From assembly GCA_001972305.1 (NCBI GenBank), contig BDDD01001771.1, positions 15,246 through 79,245 of the forward strand: 64,000 nt of DNA. Reading direction: 5' to 3'. Below, in pieces: positions 1 to 11,351 of the stretch. The notes under the pieces were generated by a model, which did not search any database, had not been told where the DNA came from, and saw only the letters and a program-made list of their open reading frames with translations. Each line of letters starts with the position of its first letter. Position 1 is the stretch's first letter. This DNA comes from Cephalotus follicularis. Its lineage: Eukaryota > Streptophyta > Magnoliopsida > Oxalidales > Cephalotaceae. The translations under genes were made by a program, and so were the position numbers.

Positions 1-58
1 ACAATACACATTCCTTGCTGCCACCTGTCCCAGCATGTCCGGGAGAGTGACACGTGGA

Positions 59-302
59 CAGTCGGCTGTTACCCAAGACAGTCGGCTGTACCACCGCACA
101 GTCGGCTACCTTCCTCGGCAGTCGGCTACACAATCAACAGGAAGAAACCTGCAATTCCAGGCACGAACAGTCGACTGGCTCCAATGCCCAGTCGGCTGCC
201 CTCCTAGGGTAGTCGGCTGTCCCTCACGAACAATCGACTGCTAGCCTTAGACAGTCGGCTGTCCTCCCTGGACAGTCGACTGCCCCTACGGGCAGTGCCC
301 AA
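59..302. repeat. Phased CAGTCGRCTG array (20-21 bp period)
   Basis: Copies of a 10-bp motif, CAGTCGACTG or CAGTCGGCTG, start at 59, 79, 99, 119 and, after a 49-bp step, at 168, 189, 210, 231, 252 and 273, with a half copy at 293. The period is exactly 20 in the first run and 21 in the second. The 10-11 bp between copies differ. The array lies downstream (on the LTR's own strand) of the donor-like AGGTAGGGG. Confidence 0.95.
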
Positions 303-816
303 AAATAGCAGCAAAACACACACTTCAATCCACATTTAAACCAAACCAACCATAAAACACTATCACCACAGCACATATTCAGGCTTCTATCACAAAATCA
401 CATATGCATTTCACCCATAACATCATTAGAAATGACTTTGAATCACAAATATAGCTTTCCCCTACCTTAGAACTCCAAGTTAGGAGTTGCAATCCACCTC
501 TTTAAGTCCTAGATCCGAGGTCCTTGCACCTCCAACGCGTCCAGCAGCCTTCCACGGGTCCGACTCCTGCACTGGTCCGAGCCTCTAAGCCACGATTCAA
601 CACCAAGCTCCGTATGTCCACAACACATACACACACTTTCACTCTCAAACTCACCTTCAAACACCCTTGAATCACGGAGGAGATGGAGATTGAGGAGAGG
701 AAGTTGTGTTTTTATCAAGGAGACCCGGCCCCTCTCTCTGCCAAATGCCCACAAATGCCAAAACACCCACTTTTCACCACTTAAAGGCTGACAGCACGTG
801 GCTGTCTGGCGCATGG

Positions 817-927
817 CAGTCGACTGTTTCTGCCGACACTCCCACCAGCCAGCTGCTTCCCCACAGCAGCTGGCTTCCACCCTCACCAGGGGAGTCCAGT
901 CGGCTGCCTCCCTGTGGCAGTCGGCTA
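817..927. repeat. Promoter-proximal CAGTCGRCTG cluster
   Basis: Motif copies start at 817, 897 and 918; the last two are 21 bp apart. This is the first of the two clusters found in each LTR of this group, within about 300 bp of the LTR start. Confidence 0.75.
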
Positions 928-1072
928 CCCCCTGCACCAAAAGCACACTAACACTCTTTTCCTTGCAACTTTTACCACACCAAAGGGAAAAAAACACAAT
1001 TCTCATTAATTCCACGTATAAATTACATTAAAAATGCAATATTACACCTTAACAAAAATCCCGGGCGTTACA

Positions 1073-1443
1073 GCTTCGGTCCATGATCATGGACTGCAGA
1101 TGATAGACATGATTGAGTAGCTTACTCAATTAGGGTATGTCATGGATCATAATCTGTAGATAGATATTATCTTTACAACCCTCCATGGATCACTCTCACA
1201 GTTTGTGGAGTATTTTTACTTGATCGAGATAGAGGTAACTCTTTCTGAGTTAGTTTCTATGTTGAGGACGGCAGAGGCTAATCTTGACTCTGTGAAGTCA
1301 AAGATCCTAACCCCGATGGGCAAGCTTGGAGCTACTGAGGATATTGCCAAGAATCGTATGAAGCAGCTGGCGGTTAAGGGTGCCTACTTTCAATGTGGTA
1401 AGACTAGACACTGGAAGAAGGATTGTCGGGTTACTGGTGTTGT
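1073..1443 (+). pseudogene. Copia A gag fragment (UBN2 type)
   Basis: Translation gives the C-terminal half of a Ty1/copia Gag (UBN2/DUF4219 family), which coats the retrotransposon RNA. Around 1380-1425 there is a zinc knuckle of the form CX2CX4HX4C whose first cysteine is now tyrosine (YFQCGKTRHWKKDC). Stop codons interrupt the part before 1205. The N-terminus is lost at the LTR insertion ending at 1072, and the frame is broken at 1444 by a solo LTR. It continues into protease after 3370. Decayed, not functional. Confidence 0.8.
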
Positions 1444-2472
1444 TGTAACGCCCCAGATCCGAGTCCACTTTATGCTCAAATCGAACTTCGAGGATTCGGT
1501 GCGTTACGTGGGGTGAAACCTTCAATCCTTTAACAATCATACTTAATTGCTAATATCTAGAAATAACTTGATATACTAAACCTTAAAATTTTATACTCTT
1601 ATTTAAATCATCATACATCATAATAATTATAGTCAACATCTTACATCTTTATAGGATCTATCAAAGGACATAATACAGCGGAAATATTAGTTTGTAATGT
1701 CATAAACTATTACACAAACTATATTCGTAACATAATTCGTAAAATAATTTCCTTCCGAAATATCACTTATGAGCTCCTGCCAAAGCTCGACTTTCCTCGT
1801 TCAATCTTTTCCTGGAAAAATTTTAGTTGAAAACAAAAACATTGAAAGGAGTGAGCACCAAAATAGCTCAGTAAGAATTATCGTAATAAAATATTATTGA
1901 AATTCATTTTCTGGTATTTTTATAAAACGAAAACATTTCATATTTATTCATTTCTTTTCTGATCATATCTCATGAATCAGAATATTTCATAAATACTGAG
2001 GGGTTGTTAAAATGTAAATAACCCTGTTGAACCTTTGCTTCACCGGGGCATTGTGCACTCCCCGATTACTATCATTACTAAGCATTGCAAGCCCGAGAGC
2101 ACTCTCCGCTCATATTAATCACATTAATCTTTTACTAGATTAATCCACCCTGGATCGCAATCCAGTCGTTGTTCATCTCAGTATGTTGCATTTTCTCGTT
2201 TGTAAAAATAATCATTTCTTGATACTTCGAGTGATCAGCTCAAAGCATCCATAAATAATTTTCTAAAACATTTTCTAGAATGTATATTTCAAACGGAAAT
2301 ATTTTAAAATAATAGTATAGAATTTCGTAAAGAAATTGGCAGCAATTCAACACAGAATTTAAGAATTTACATAAATTTAAAATAGACATTTTACCACGAA
2401 TATTGGCAGAAATTTAAAATACAGGAACGTAATAATTATAAAAGATATATAAAAATAAATTATTTAAATATT

Positions 2473-2706
2473 GAGCATAAAATTGCTAAATTGAAATATT
2501 AAATTAAAAATTAACTTCCTCCACTCGGTCAGACGGATATACCGATCATATCGATGGGAAAGTTAAATTAAATTGAGTTGATAAAGTAAACAGTTGCAAC
2601 GAGCATAAAACTGCTTAATTGAAATATTAAATTAAAAATTAACTTCCTCCACTCGGTCAGACGGATATACCGATCATATCGATGGGAAAGTGAAATTAAA
2701 TTGAGC
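2473..2706. repeat. Tandem duplication, 128-bp offset
   Basis: The segment beginning GAGCATAAAA at 2473 is repeated at 2601 with a few substitutions. Both copies hold the same ACTCGGTCAGACGG stretch and an ATCGAT site. It is a local duplication inside the solo LTR. Confidence 0.9.
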
Positions 2707-2988
2707 TGAATACTAAAATAAAATACTTTAAAAGAATGAGTAGGAATTCTTAACATAAAGTATTTTTAGAGAAAGACTAGGGATCCTTACTTTGCTTTAT
2801 CTCCTTCTCTATTTTCTCCACACTGAAGAAATTTCTATGCTAAAATCCCAACAAAATTCTCTTATCTCCTCTTTCCTTCTTTCTCTCTTTCTCTCTTCCT
2901 TCTCTTCTTTCTCTTTCTCTTTTCTTTCTCTCAAATTTTTCTTCAAATTTTTCTTCTACTGACCACTGCTATTTATAGAAAATGCCAA

Positions 2989-3290
2989 AGCGTCGACGGT
3001 TTCTCTCTAAGCGTCGGCGGTTAAGGGTTTTACCCGAGTTTTCACCTCAATCTCGACTAAAGCGCTGACGCTTTCTTACAAAGCGTCGACGCTTTTAAGT
3101 CTTCGTCAACGTCAACGTCAACGTCAACGTCAACAGACCTACCTGACCCTAAAGCGTCGACCTTTACATCTAAAGCGTCGACCGTTACCCAAAGCGTCGA
3201 CTCTTTAGCCCTAAGCGTCGACTGTTTGCACTTGTTTAAAACGCAGATAGAAGGGGTCTAAGCATCGACCATCACTATTAAAGCGTCGGG
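2989..3290. repeat. Phased AAGCGTCGAC array
   Basis: Copies of GCGTCGAC or a variant start at 2990, 3011, 3062, 3083, 3154, 3175, 3194 and 3215, with steps of 21, 21, 21, 19 and 21 within runs. The full palindrome AAGCGTCGACGCTT is present once. Between the runs, around 3107-3135, the hexamer GTCAAC is repeated five times, as if half a motif had been amplified. Confidence 0.9.
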
Positions 3291-3370
3291 TCCCTTGAAA
3301 TATCTACCAATTACACAATAGTAAACATTTTCCATAATTAATATCTTACATGGAAATTTGGGTCCTTACA

Positions 3371-5462
3371 GTTGTAGTCTCTACTGATGGTTCGCATGGT
3401 GCGAGTACATCAGGTATGTTCATGATTGAACTTAATCTAGCTTTGAATAGTAGTTCTTCATGGGTATTGGATACTGGATGTAGAACTAACCTTTGAAATT
3501 CATTGCAGGGACTAAGAAAAGCTAGAAAGCTTGGAGCTTGAGACTTGGACTTACAGCTTGGGGATGGATCTAGGATCATCGCTGAAGCTGTAGGGATTTG
3601 TGATGTTACTTTATGTAATGGTTATGTATTGACGCTTAATTCTTGTTTTTATGTTCCAAACGTTGTAAGAAATTGAGCTTGGAGATTAAATTCCAAAACA
3701 TTCAATGTTTTGTATTTTCTGACAATGTTTGTGTCGGTAATGGCATTATCGATAATGGATTATTTGTCTTAAATACTGTACAATCCAAAGTCCTATCCAT
3801 AGAGCAAAGTAACAGGAAAAGACAAAGAGAATTTGAGCTAAATAAAACCTTTACTTGGCATTGTAGACTTGGTCATCGTAGTGATGCTAGACTATCACAG
3901 TTGGTTAAGGATGATCTTCTTGATATCCAGGACTTAGAGTCCTATCCAACTTGTGAATCCTGTTTATTAGGAAAGATGACCAAATCTCCCTTCTCTAGTC
4001 AAGGAGAAAGGGTAATGGACATACTGGGCTTAGTCCATACTGACGTATGTGGTCCTATGTCAGTCAGTGCTCGAGGAGGTTATATCTACTTCCTAACCTT
4101 TACCGATGATTTATCTAGGTTTGGTTACGTGTATTTGATGAAACACAAGTCATAATCCTTTGAGAAATTTAAGGAGTTCAGACTTGAAGTAGAAAAACAG
4201 ACAGGAAAATCAATTGAAATACTTTGGTCGGACCGAGGTGGCGAAAACCTGTCAGCTGAATTCCTAGGTTATCTTAGAAATAACAGAATTTTATCTCAGT
4301 GGACACCTCATGGAATACCACAGCATAATGGTGTGTCTGAAAGGAGGAATCGGACCTTGTTGGACATGGTTCGATCTATGATGTCTTTTACTGACCTTCC
4401 TACCTATCTCTGGGGTTATGCCCTAGATACAGCTGCATATATCTTGATTCAAATTCCTTCAAAATCTGTACCTTCCACTCCATACCAGGTATGGTCAATG
4501 AGAAAACCTAGCCTGAGCCATTTAAAGGTGTGAGGCTGTCCGGCTTATGTCAAGAGGCTTGTTGCAAATAAGCTGGAAGCCCGGTCGGACCATTGCAGGT
4601 TTGTGGGGTATCCAAAAGAAACTAAAGGATATTTTTTCTACCACCCTAGAGAACAAAAAATATTTGTTTCGTGAAATGCTATTTTCCTGGAGAATGAATA
4701 CCTTCTTGAAGGAAATAGTGGGAGTAAAGTGGAACTCAAGGAGTTACCACAGTTAGAAACCACACAGGAAATGGAGGAGTTAGAGGTTGGACCTTCAACA
4801 GACACAGCTGAGATTGGTTCTCAGGCTAAGAATGGTTCTCAGTTAGGCAAAACTCCTTTGAGGAGATTACGCAGGATCCCATTAGCACCTGGGAGGTATG
4901 GTTTCCTCATTGGTGGTACTGATGAGGTCAACGTCGTTGAAGACGATAAGCCTACCAGCTATCAGGAGGCAGTGCAGGGCACTGAATTTGATGCATGGAT
5001 AGGAGCCATGAAATCCAAAATGGATTCCATGTACTCCAACAAGTTTGGAATTTGGTTGAAGCACCCGAAGGCATAATGCCTATTGGCCGAAATGGATCTT
5101 CTAGAAGAAGATGAATGCAGATGGAAAAATCGAGACTTATAAAGCCCGATTAGTGGCAAAAAGGTATAGGCAATGACATGGAGCCGACTATACTGAGACT
5201 TTCTCACCTGTCGCCATGCTTAAATCACTCATTATGATTATGAGATATGGCAAATGGATGTCAAGACGGCATTTTTAAATGGGCGACTTGAAAAGGACAT
5301 TTATATGTCCCAACCTAAGGGGTTTACATCTGCCGAGCACCCGCACATGGTGTGCTAGCTCGAACGGTTCATCTATGGACTAAAGCAAGAATCACATAAC
5401 TAGAATCTACATTTTGATGAAGTAGTCAAAGCCTTTGACTTCATTAAAAATGGAGATGAGAC
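3371..5462 (+). pseudogene. Copia A protease, integrase and RT (5' part)
   Basis: This is the middle of a TNT1-94-like copia polyprotein, broken by stops and frameshifts. In order: protease with WVLDTG at about 3465; GAG-pre-integrase with a zinc-binding H/C pattern at 3843-3990 (WHCRLGH...CESC); integrase core from about 4020 with the later acidic residues near 4230 (SDRGGE) and 4345 (HNGVSERRNRT); then the RT start at about 4930-5460. In-frame stops occur, for example after 4152 and 4530. RT ends abruptly at about 5462 where minus-strand gypsy sequence begins; roughly 1 kb of RT/RNase H is missing before copia A resumes at 22435. Confidence 0.85.
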
Positions 5463-6302
5463 GTTGACTTCACAAGCATCATCCCACACCCAACTAGTCT
5501 TATTCTGAGTCAACCAAGTCAATGGACTTGCAATCTTTGAGAACCCCTCAATAAACCTCCGGTAATAGCCAACCAAAACCAAGAAGCTACGAACTTCAGT
5601 AACATTCTTCGGTTGGGGCCAATTCACAATACTCTCTATCTTCGAAGGATCCACCGCTAATCCTTCACTCGACATAATATGACCCAGAAAAGTCACGTAG
5701 TCCAGCCAGAACTCACACTTGTTGAACTTAGCTAACAACTGCTCCTTCCGTAAAACCTGCAGTACAATCCTCAGGTGCTGCATGTGCTCCTTAATACTCC
5801 CAGAATATATCAGGATGTCATCCAAAAAGATAACGACAAACTGATCAAGATAACGCTGGAACACTCTATTCATCAAACACACAAAGGCTGCAGGAGAATT
5901 CCTCAAACCAAATGGTAGTATCAGAAATTCATAGTGCCCATATCTGGTTCGAAATGCAGTCTTCTCCACATCACCTTCCCGGATCCTCAACTGATGATAA
6001 CATGTCCTCAGGTCAAGTTTGGAGAACACAGATGAGCCTTGGAATTGGTCGAACAACTCCTCAATATGTGGCAGAGGATACTTGTTCTTCATAGTCACCT
6101 GATTCAGTAGTCTGTAATCGATGCGTAGCCTCATCGATACATCCTTCTTTTTCACGAATAGGACCAGTGCTCCCCACGATGACACACTTGGTCGTATAAA
6201 CCCCTTGTCAAGATAATCTTGCAATTAAGTTTTCAACTCCTTCAGCTCGGTCGAAGCCATTTTGTATGGGGATCAAGAGATAGGAGTAGTGCCAGGCAAC
6301 AA
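5463..6302 (-). pseudogene. Gypsy internal B: reverse transcriptase fragment
   Basis: Tekay-type RT, read on the minus strand, runs from just inside 6302 to about 5466. It has the [12 protein letters not shown] fingers, SKLDL, and the catalytic FLDD box near 5835, then the connection up to WVWDDACE, where it ends at the junction with copia A. The rest of pol (RNase H, integrase) and a 3' LTR are missing. A TAA stop at about 6226, between the LKT and LQDYLDKG segments, is identical to one in internal A. Confidence 0.9.
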
Positions 6303-7031
6303 TTAAATGTTGAACTCCATATCTCTCTCTGGTGGCAAGGAAACAAGATCATCTGGAAACACATCAGGAAAATCACAAGCAATAGGAACCTGATCCAGAC
6401 TAGGCGTACCTTTTGTATGATCAATCACATACGCTAGATAGCCTTCACATCCCTTCTCGAGATACTTCAATGCTCGAGTGTAAGAAATAATTGGAGCAGA
6501 AATATTCTTCTCTCCCACGAACTTGAACACAGTTCCATCAGACAGATGGAAAGTCACCTCCTTGTTATAACAATCCACGCACAATCGATGAAGATACAAC
6601 CAGTCCATCCCCAAGATAATGTCAAAATATTTGATCGATAATACAATTAGATCAATGAATATCTGAACCCCAACTATCGTGATCTCACAATTATGTAGTA
6701 CAGTATCAGACAATAGGCAAATTCGATAGGGAGTACTCACTTCCAACACATATGGCAAACAATCAGTAACACAACGCAATTCAGACAGAAAACATGATGC
6801 AATGAATGAATGAGTAGCACCAGGGTCAATTAAAACACGAACTGATATACCGAATACAAAGATGGTACCTCCCACAATAGAAGTAGACTCGGGTACATCT
6901 TCCTTAGATAAGGTGTAGACTCTACCTTTCATTATCGCTTTCCCAGCATCTCTTCGTGGTTGAACAGTACCGCCACTTCCCCCAGCTCCATCACTACTCT
7001 GTTGGGCTTTCACATTAGGGCAATCTTTCAC
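6303..7031 (-). pseudogene. Gypsy internal B: protease region
   Basis: An open 242-codon stretch covers the end of gag and the retropepsin-like protease, with active-site motif LIDPGATHSF (DPG rather than DSG) and the later ILGMDWL motif. The protease would cleave the Gag-Pol polyprotein. Upstream, the frame is interrupted just before the zinc-knuckle region (about 7035-7135). A closely matching copy lies at 17312-18146. Confidence 0.9.
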
Positions 7032-7750
7032 CCGATGTTAATCTGACCCACACTTCAAGCATCTTCCTGCCTTATTCCAGCAACTGTCTTCCTCATGACT
7101 TGGAAGACCACAAAAATTACATCCTTCAGAATTTTGTTGCCCACTTTAGTTAGGAGTTCTTGACCGAGAATCATTGCGTCGAGAACTTCCTTGACCCTTG
7201 TTCCCAGACTTTGATGATTTAGCAAGATTATTACTTCCCCGCCCTTGTGATTGTACGGGTCTCGATTGATTAGTACGAGACCGTTCTATCCTCCTCTCAT
7301 TCGCATCTGCCTCCAGAATTCTTACTCTCTCAGCAATATCTACAAAAGAAGTTAGCTGCAACATCAACAATTTAGACCTTATGTCAGGTCGAAGGCCTTT
7401 CAGAAACCTTCTGATCTTCCTCGAATCCACTGCTCCGCCACAGTAGCATCCAGCTCACCCTTGAATATCGAAGGATTCTACCTCATGAACCACTCCAGAT
7501 CTCTGCCAAATCCACCAGCATGGTAAATTTTAGGGGCATGCTGATAGGCTTGCTTAGCTTCATACATTTGCCGCATTGGTTTGAATCTACTGTTGAAAAG
7601 TTCAGCCATGCGATCAAAATTACTCCTCTCGTCATGCACTGGAGGAACATTTACTCCTTCATTCACTGGCAGATCATTTAAAGGCACTGGCTGGGCATTG
7701 ACTTCTTCGTTGGTTCTACGCCTTCCTCTTGTACCTCTTCGTAGATCCAT
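7032..7750 (-). pseudogene. Gypsy internal B: gag with internal deletion
   Basis: The start, MDLRRGTRGRRR at 7750, matches the Gag N-termini of elements C and D, and the basic region and zinc knuckle follow. Compared with internal A, about 350 bp encoding the central capsid-like region are missing. The frame jumps near 7430-7445 from the GELDATVA segment straight to RKIRRFLKGLRP. The short sequence TCGAG lies at both sides of the missing block in copy A, so a microhomology deletion is likely. Confidence 0.85.
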
Positions 7751-7842
7751 TCTGTTTCCTATATGGAATGATGTTAATCATTAGGACACCATTCAATTAA
7801 TTACCGAGGATAATATCCCAGTGATAACTTATTTGAAATAAT

Positions 7843-7853
7843 CTCTGATACCA
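7843..7853 (-). promoter_or_regulatory. Primer binding site of internal B
   Basis: On the minus strand this reads TGGTATCAGAG, complementary to the 3' end of plant initiator-Met tRNA. It lies three bases inside the LTR ending at 7857. Its presence shows that the LTR at 7857-10237 acts as a 5' LTR for internal B. Confidence 0.9.
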
Positions 7854-8157
7854 TGTTGTCACACCCCATTTTCCACTTTAACAACATATATGGTTATCAG
7901 TTATAATAATCCAGCATTCACAAAATACTCATAAATTTAAAACCTTGCGGAAGCATTCGATATACCAGATTAATTTATAGATATCCGCACATAGCCCATT
8001 CTACGTGCTTACAAGTACAAACACAAGTTATATGTTACATATCTGAAATGTAAATATAACAAACGGAGTATGATTATTTTTACATTATTCACTCACTTTA
8101 ACAACTTAAAACACAACAAAGCCTCCGAGTATGGCTTCAGGGGCAATTGTCCAAAGC

Positions 8158-8209
8158 CTTCGTCAATCTGAAATTGTAGGTGTTAGTCGTTGTCCTTACT
8201 TGGCTAAGC
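8158..8209 (-). promoter_or_regulatory. Conserved CTAAC / TTTCAG acceptor-like block
   Basis: The minus strand reads CTTAGCCAAGTAAGGACAAC, then GACTAACACCTACAATTTCAG, then ATTGACG. The same block recurs in seven other LTRs here (19584-19639, 25542-25586, 30002-30053, 37871-37922, 46097-46147, 48157-48202, 58763-58818), although their surroundings have diverged. CTAAC followed about 15 nt later by TTTCAG looks like a plant branch site and 3' splice site; splicing is inferred. Confidence 0.6.
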
Positions 8210-9102
8210 AGGAAGTATGCATGAAGATGAATATATAATGCTATCATGCATGACAATTTATCATTTTAAAACATTAACTATATAAATATCAATATATAAG
8301 AAACAATGCCAAGTGGCTACAACCAATCACTTATCATGAATACCGCACAAGGGTACAATCAATCACTACACTGGGTGGGTGTCATCTCGTGCTACCTCCT
8401 AGCCCAACCGATGCACCACCTAACTGCCACCATGCACTTTGATGATGATAGAACAGGTAAAAAAATGACTACCGGCATTAAGCGGGCAGACCCCACACAC
8501 ACGATCTGCATAGCAGACCCATTGGGGTGAATAAGCTCGAGCCAACTCCTGGCACATCCACTCACCGCCGTAGTCTAGTGATACATTCCGATCACTAAAC
8601 CACCGGCTTCATTTCAAACACAATCAACTCACGGATATCACATATATATATGATGTAATACAATATTTCTCTTTGGAAAACAATGAAGTAATATAATTTA
8701 CTTTAGCGCGTAAAAACTTTCACTGGTTCTCATTAGTAGAGAAAAACACTTAACACATGCCCTTTTTAAAACACTTTCACTCACTTTCCATAATTTGGGA
8801 AAAACACTTGAACAATCGTATTTATATAAAATACTTTGATAGATATATTATATCTATAACAGTGGCAATATCAGTAGCAATACTCATGGCATAACATTAA
8901 CAATAGCAATTCATTGATGACAATGGTAACCACACTCAATACCAACTTATACAAGCTAGGATGTGGGAGTATATTCTATCCAATCCCTGCATTTTAATTA
9001 CACATAGTAGGGGTTGATTATTGGAATCATCCCTTAAGGGAGCTAGTGCAAGCCACATGTAATTCAGCCTAAACAGTATATTCAGGTCAAAATATCGTTA
9101 AA

Positions 9103-9216
9103 CAGTTGACTGTTCCCCAAGGATAGCCGACTAAATACATTTAGTAGTCGCTTGTTTGTCCTTAACAGTTGGCTATTTACATTTAGTAGTCGACTGTCAT
9201 TATAAACAGTCGACTA
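9103..9216. repeat. Phased motif array in shared LTR
   Basis: Motif copies start at 9103, 9124, 9145, 9166, 9187 and 9207: four 21-bp steps and one of 20. Variants include CAGTTGACTG, TAGCCGACTA and TAGTCGACTG. Confidence 0.93.
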
Positions 9217-9954
9217 TTTTATGCAAAACAGAAACCCAAGTAGAAACAAAGTGAGCATATTCATTTCATTATAAACATTCGACCAATATAACTATCAGGA
9301 CTCGGTATGCACACTATATATTTCAGAATCATATCATAGATCCTAACACCTCCCTCAATCGCTATCCCAGAATCAGTTGGATGATTCTTCTCTTTGAGTT
9401 CCAATATACTCCCAACTAAAATCAACTTCAGCAATCCATCAATTAAACTGTGTGTGCTTGTTAACAGAAGATATATGTAGGAAAAAATCAGTACATATAC
9501 ACCTATTGCAACAACTATAACGAAATCGAAATCAACCAGAAGCTTACCAGTTAGATTTCAACCTTTCTAACCCCACTTTGAGCTCCAAGTTCCATATGCA
9601 CACATTAGCAGATGATTCTCTCCCCTTCCAATGTCTTCAACACTCAACCCATTCACCCACCAACTGTTATAAGAGAATCGTTCCCCAGAAATCCATTTCA
9701 GTCACTAACTCAAGGTTCCAACCTTTTCTCTTCTCTCTCCCTCATGCACGTTTTCTTTCTCTTTTCTTTTCTGTTTTGCAGGTGCAATGACTTAGGCACA
9801 ACCAGGACACAGAGGCATCAGTGTAGGAAGTTGGTGACACGTCCTTGGCTACGTTTCTAAGCAATTCTCGCCAGCCAACACCTGTCCAAGCTAAGGACAT
9901 GCCAACCCTGTTTCATGCAACATGTCTTAGGACATCTGTCTGAGCTAAAACAGA

Positions 9955-10075
9955 CGACTGTTTACTTGGGACAGTCAGTTGTTCATTTAGTCATCCAGTC
10001 GACCGTTCCCATAACAGTCGGCTGTTGCCACCTCAGACCACCCAGTCGACTATTTTGTCAAACAGTCAGCTATTT
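9955..10075. repeat. Promoter-proximal motif cluster
   Basis: Several degenerate copies (for example CAGTCGGCTG near 10015 and CAGTCGACTA near 10043) lie within 300 bp of the LTR start. The partner LTR has the matching cluster at about 21468-21562. Confidence 0.8.
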
Positions 10076-10237
10076 GTGAACTTTCTTTTAAGCTAATGCA
10101 ATACAATTAGCTTTCATTTCATCGCACATCAATCCCTTAGCTCAACTAAAGGAAAGCTAACAGTACTTCTCAATTCAATGTATACTTTATTCATTAACGG
10201 TACAATACACATCGAAATTAAAACTGCAGGTATTACA

Positions 10238-10252
10238 TTCTCCCCTTCCTAT
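10238..10252 (-). promoter_or_regulatory. Polypurine tract of gypsy A
   Basis: On the minus strand AGGAAGGGGAGAA lies directly before the LTR start TGTAATACC. This is the usual site for plus-strand priming and fixes the orientation of element A. Confidence 0.85.
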
Positions 10253-11351
10253 AGAAAATTCGTCCTCGAATTTAACTTTACATTCCGAACATGTGAGAAA
10301 ATGTATCCATCATCTTGGCTTCACGTTCCCACGTAGCTTCCTCGGCTCCGTGAAACCACCACAATACCTTTACTATAGCAATAGTTTTATTCCTTAACAC
10401 ATTCTCCATCCGATCAACAATCCTCGTTGGCCTCTCTTCGTAAGATAAATTATCACTGATGAATCCAGGGTCGTAGCTCAATATGTGAGATGGGTCAGGT
10501 ACTTATTTCCGTAGAATGGAATACGTTATGCACATTTGATAGGTTGGGCGGTAGTGCAATCTGATATGCCACCTCCCCAACTCTCTCCGGTATCTCATAA
10601 GGTCCAATGTACCTTGGAGCCCTTCAGGCCAAAACGGTGTATCCCTTTCAAAAGCGAGATCTTCAGGAAAACATGATCTCCCTTCTCGAATTATAGCTTC
10701 CTCCTCTTTATGTCAGCATAACTCTTTTGCCGACTCTATGCAGTGAATAACCTATTATTGATAACTTCCACTTTGTCAGTAGTCTCTTGCACAAGGTCTG
10801 GTCCCAGCACTTGTTTTTCGCCGACTTCATCCCAGCAAATAGGAGATCTACACTTACTTCCATAAAACACTTCATAAGGAGCCGTCTCGATGCTGGCATG
10901 ATAGTTGTTGTTGTAGGAGAATTCAATCAGTGCAAGATGATCCTCCCAACTCCCAGAAAAATCAATATCGTAAGCCCGTAGCATATATTCAAGAGTCTGA
11001 ATGGTACACTCGGACTGCCCGTCAGTCTATGGGTGAAATGCAGTACTGAAGTTCAAGGATGTTCCCATCGCTGCTTGGAACTTCTTCTAGAACCTTGAAG
11101 TAAATCTTGCATCACGGTCACAGAAAATGCTGATCGGCACTCCATGCAATCGTACAATCTCCCGAATATATAATCGAGCAAACTTCTCGATGGAATAAGT
11201 CATGTTCATCGGAAGAAAATGTGCAGACTTAGTGAGTCTGTCCACAACAACCCACACTGCTTCCCGTCCATTCTGTGACCTCGGTAAGGCAGATACAAAG
11301 TCCATGGTCACATGCTCCCACTTCCCCTCAACCACTGGTAAGGATTGCAAC
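10253..11351 (-). pseudogene. Gypsy A integrase C-terminal half with chromodomain
   Basis: The minus strand encodes the integrase catalytic core ([10 protein letters not shown] near 11300, DRDARF near 11110) and continues toward the C-terminus. It ends in a chromodomain-like segment at 10278-10481 (YEERPTRI...VLRNKTIAIVKVLW...EEATWE). That segment is the mark of chromoviruses of the Tekay/Del lineage and would guide insertion to chromatin. Stops and frameshifts break it. It is separated from its N-terminal part (13239-13620) by the insertion at 11352-13233. Confidence 0.9.

Larger units (their letters stand above)
1..1072 (-). mobile_element. Tekay-type gypsy LTR, cut by window start
   Basis: On the minus strand this begins TGTAACGCCCGGGATTTT at 1072 and runs off the left edge. 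It matches the first kilobase of the LTRs at 46251-48564 and 56906-59186: the same opening, then the motif cluster near 817-927, a purine-rich stretch and the conserved AGGTAGGGG (read in reverse near 461-471). The LTR edge abuts copia gag sequence at 1073, so it inserted into copia A. Whether it is a solo LTR or the end of a full element lies outside the window. Open frames inside it are translations of repeat DNA. Confidence 0.85.
1444..3370 (-). mobile_element. Solo LTR with GTTGT target duplication
   Basis: A 1,927-bp unit starting TGTAACGCCCC and ending GGTCCTTACA on the plus strand, flanked by the 5-bp direct repeat GTTGT (1439-1443 and 3371-3375). Copia A coding sequence resumes after it. 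Its own orientation is probably minus: the pyrimidine tract at 2868-2935 and the GTCGAC array near 3000 then fall close to the LTR start, as in the other LTRs. It has no primer site or coding domain. I cannot assign its lineage with certainty. Confidence 0.9.
7857..10237 (-). mobile_element. Shared LTR between gypsy internals A and B
   Basis: This 2,381-bp LTR opens (minus strand) TGTAATACCTGCAG and ends GGGGTGTGACA. A polypurine tract of internal A abuts its start, and the primer site of internal B abuts its end. It is thus both the 3' LTR of A and the 5' LTR of B. It is collinear with the LTR at 19279-21728. It holds two GTCGAC-type clusters, a donor-like CTGGTAAG (9544-9550) and the acceptor-like block at 8158-8209. 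Short open frames in it have no recognisable domain. Confidence 0.93.

Noticed and set aside
35-244. Open frame of 69 codons over the motif array
   Set aside because: It only translates the repeat; frames of this size recur over other arrays without conserved protein.
59-302. A CRISPR-like array (regular repeats with different spacers)
   Set aside because: The repeat is only 10 bp, the spacers are 10-11 bp, and the context is a plant LTR; there are no cas genes. The regularity is real but of another kind.
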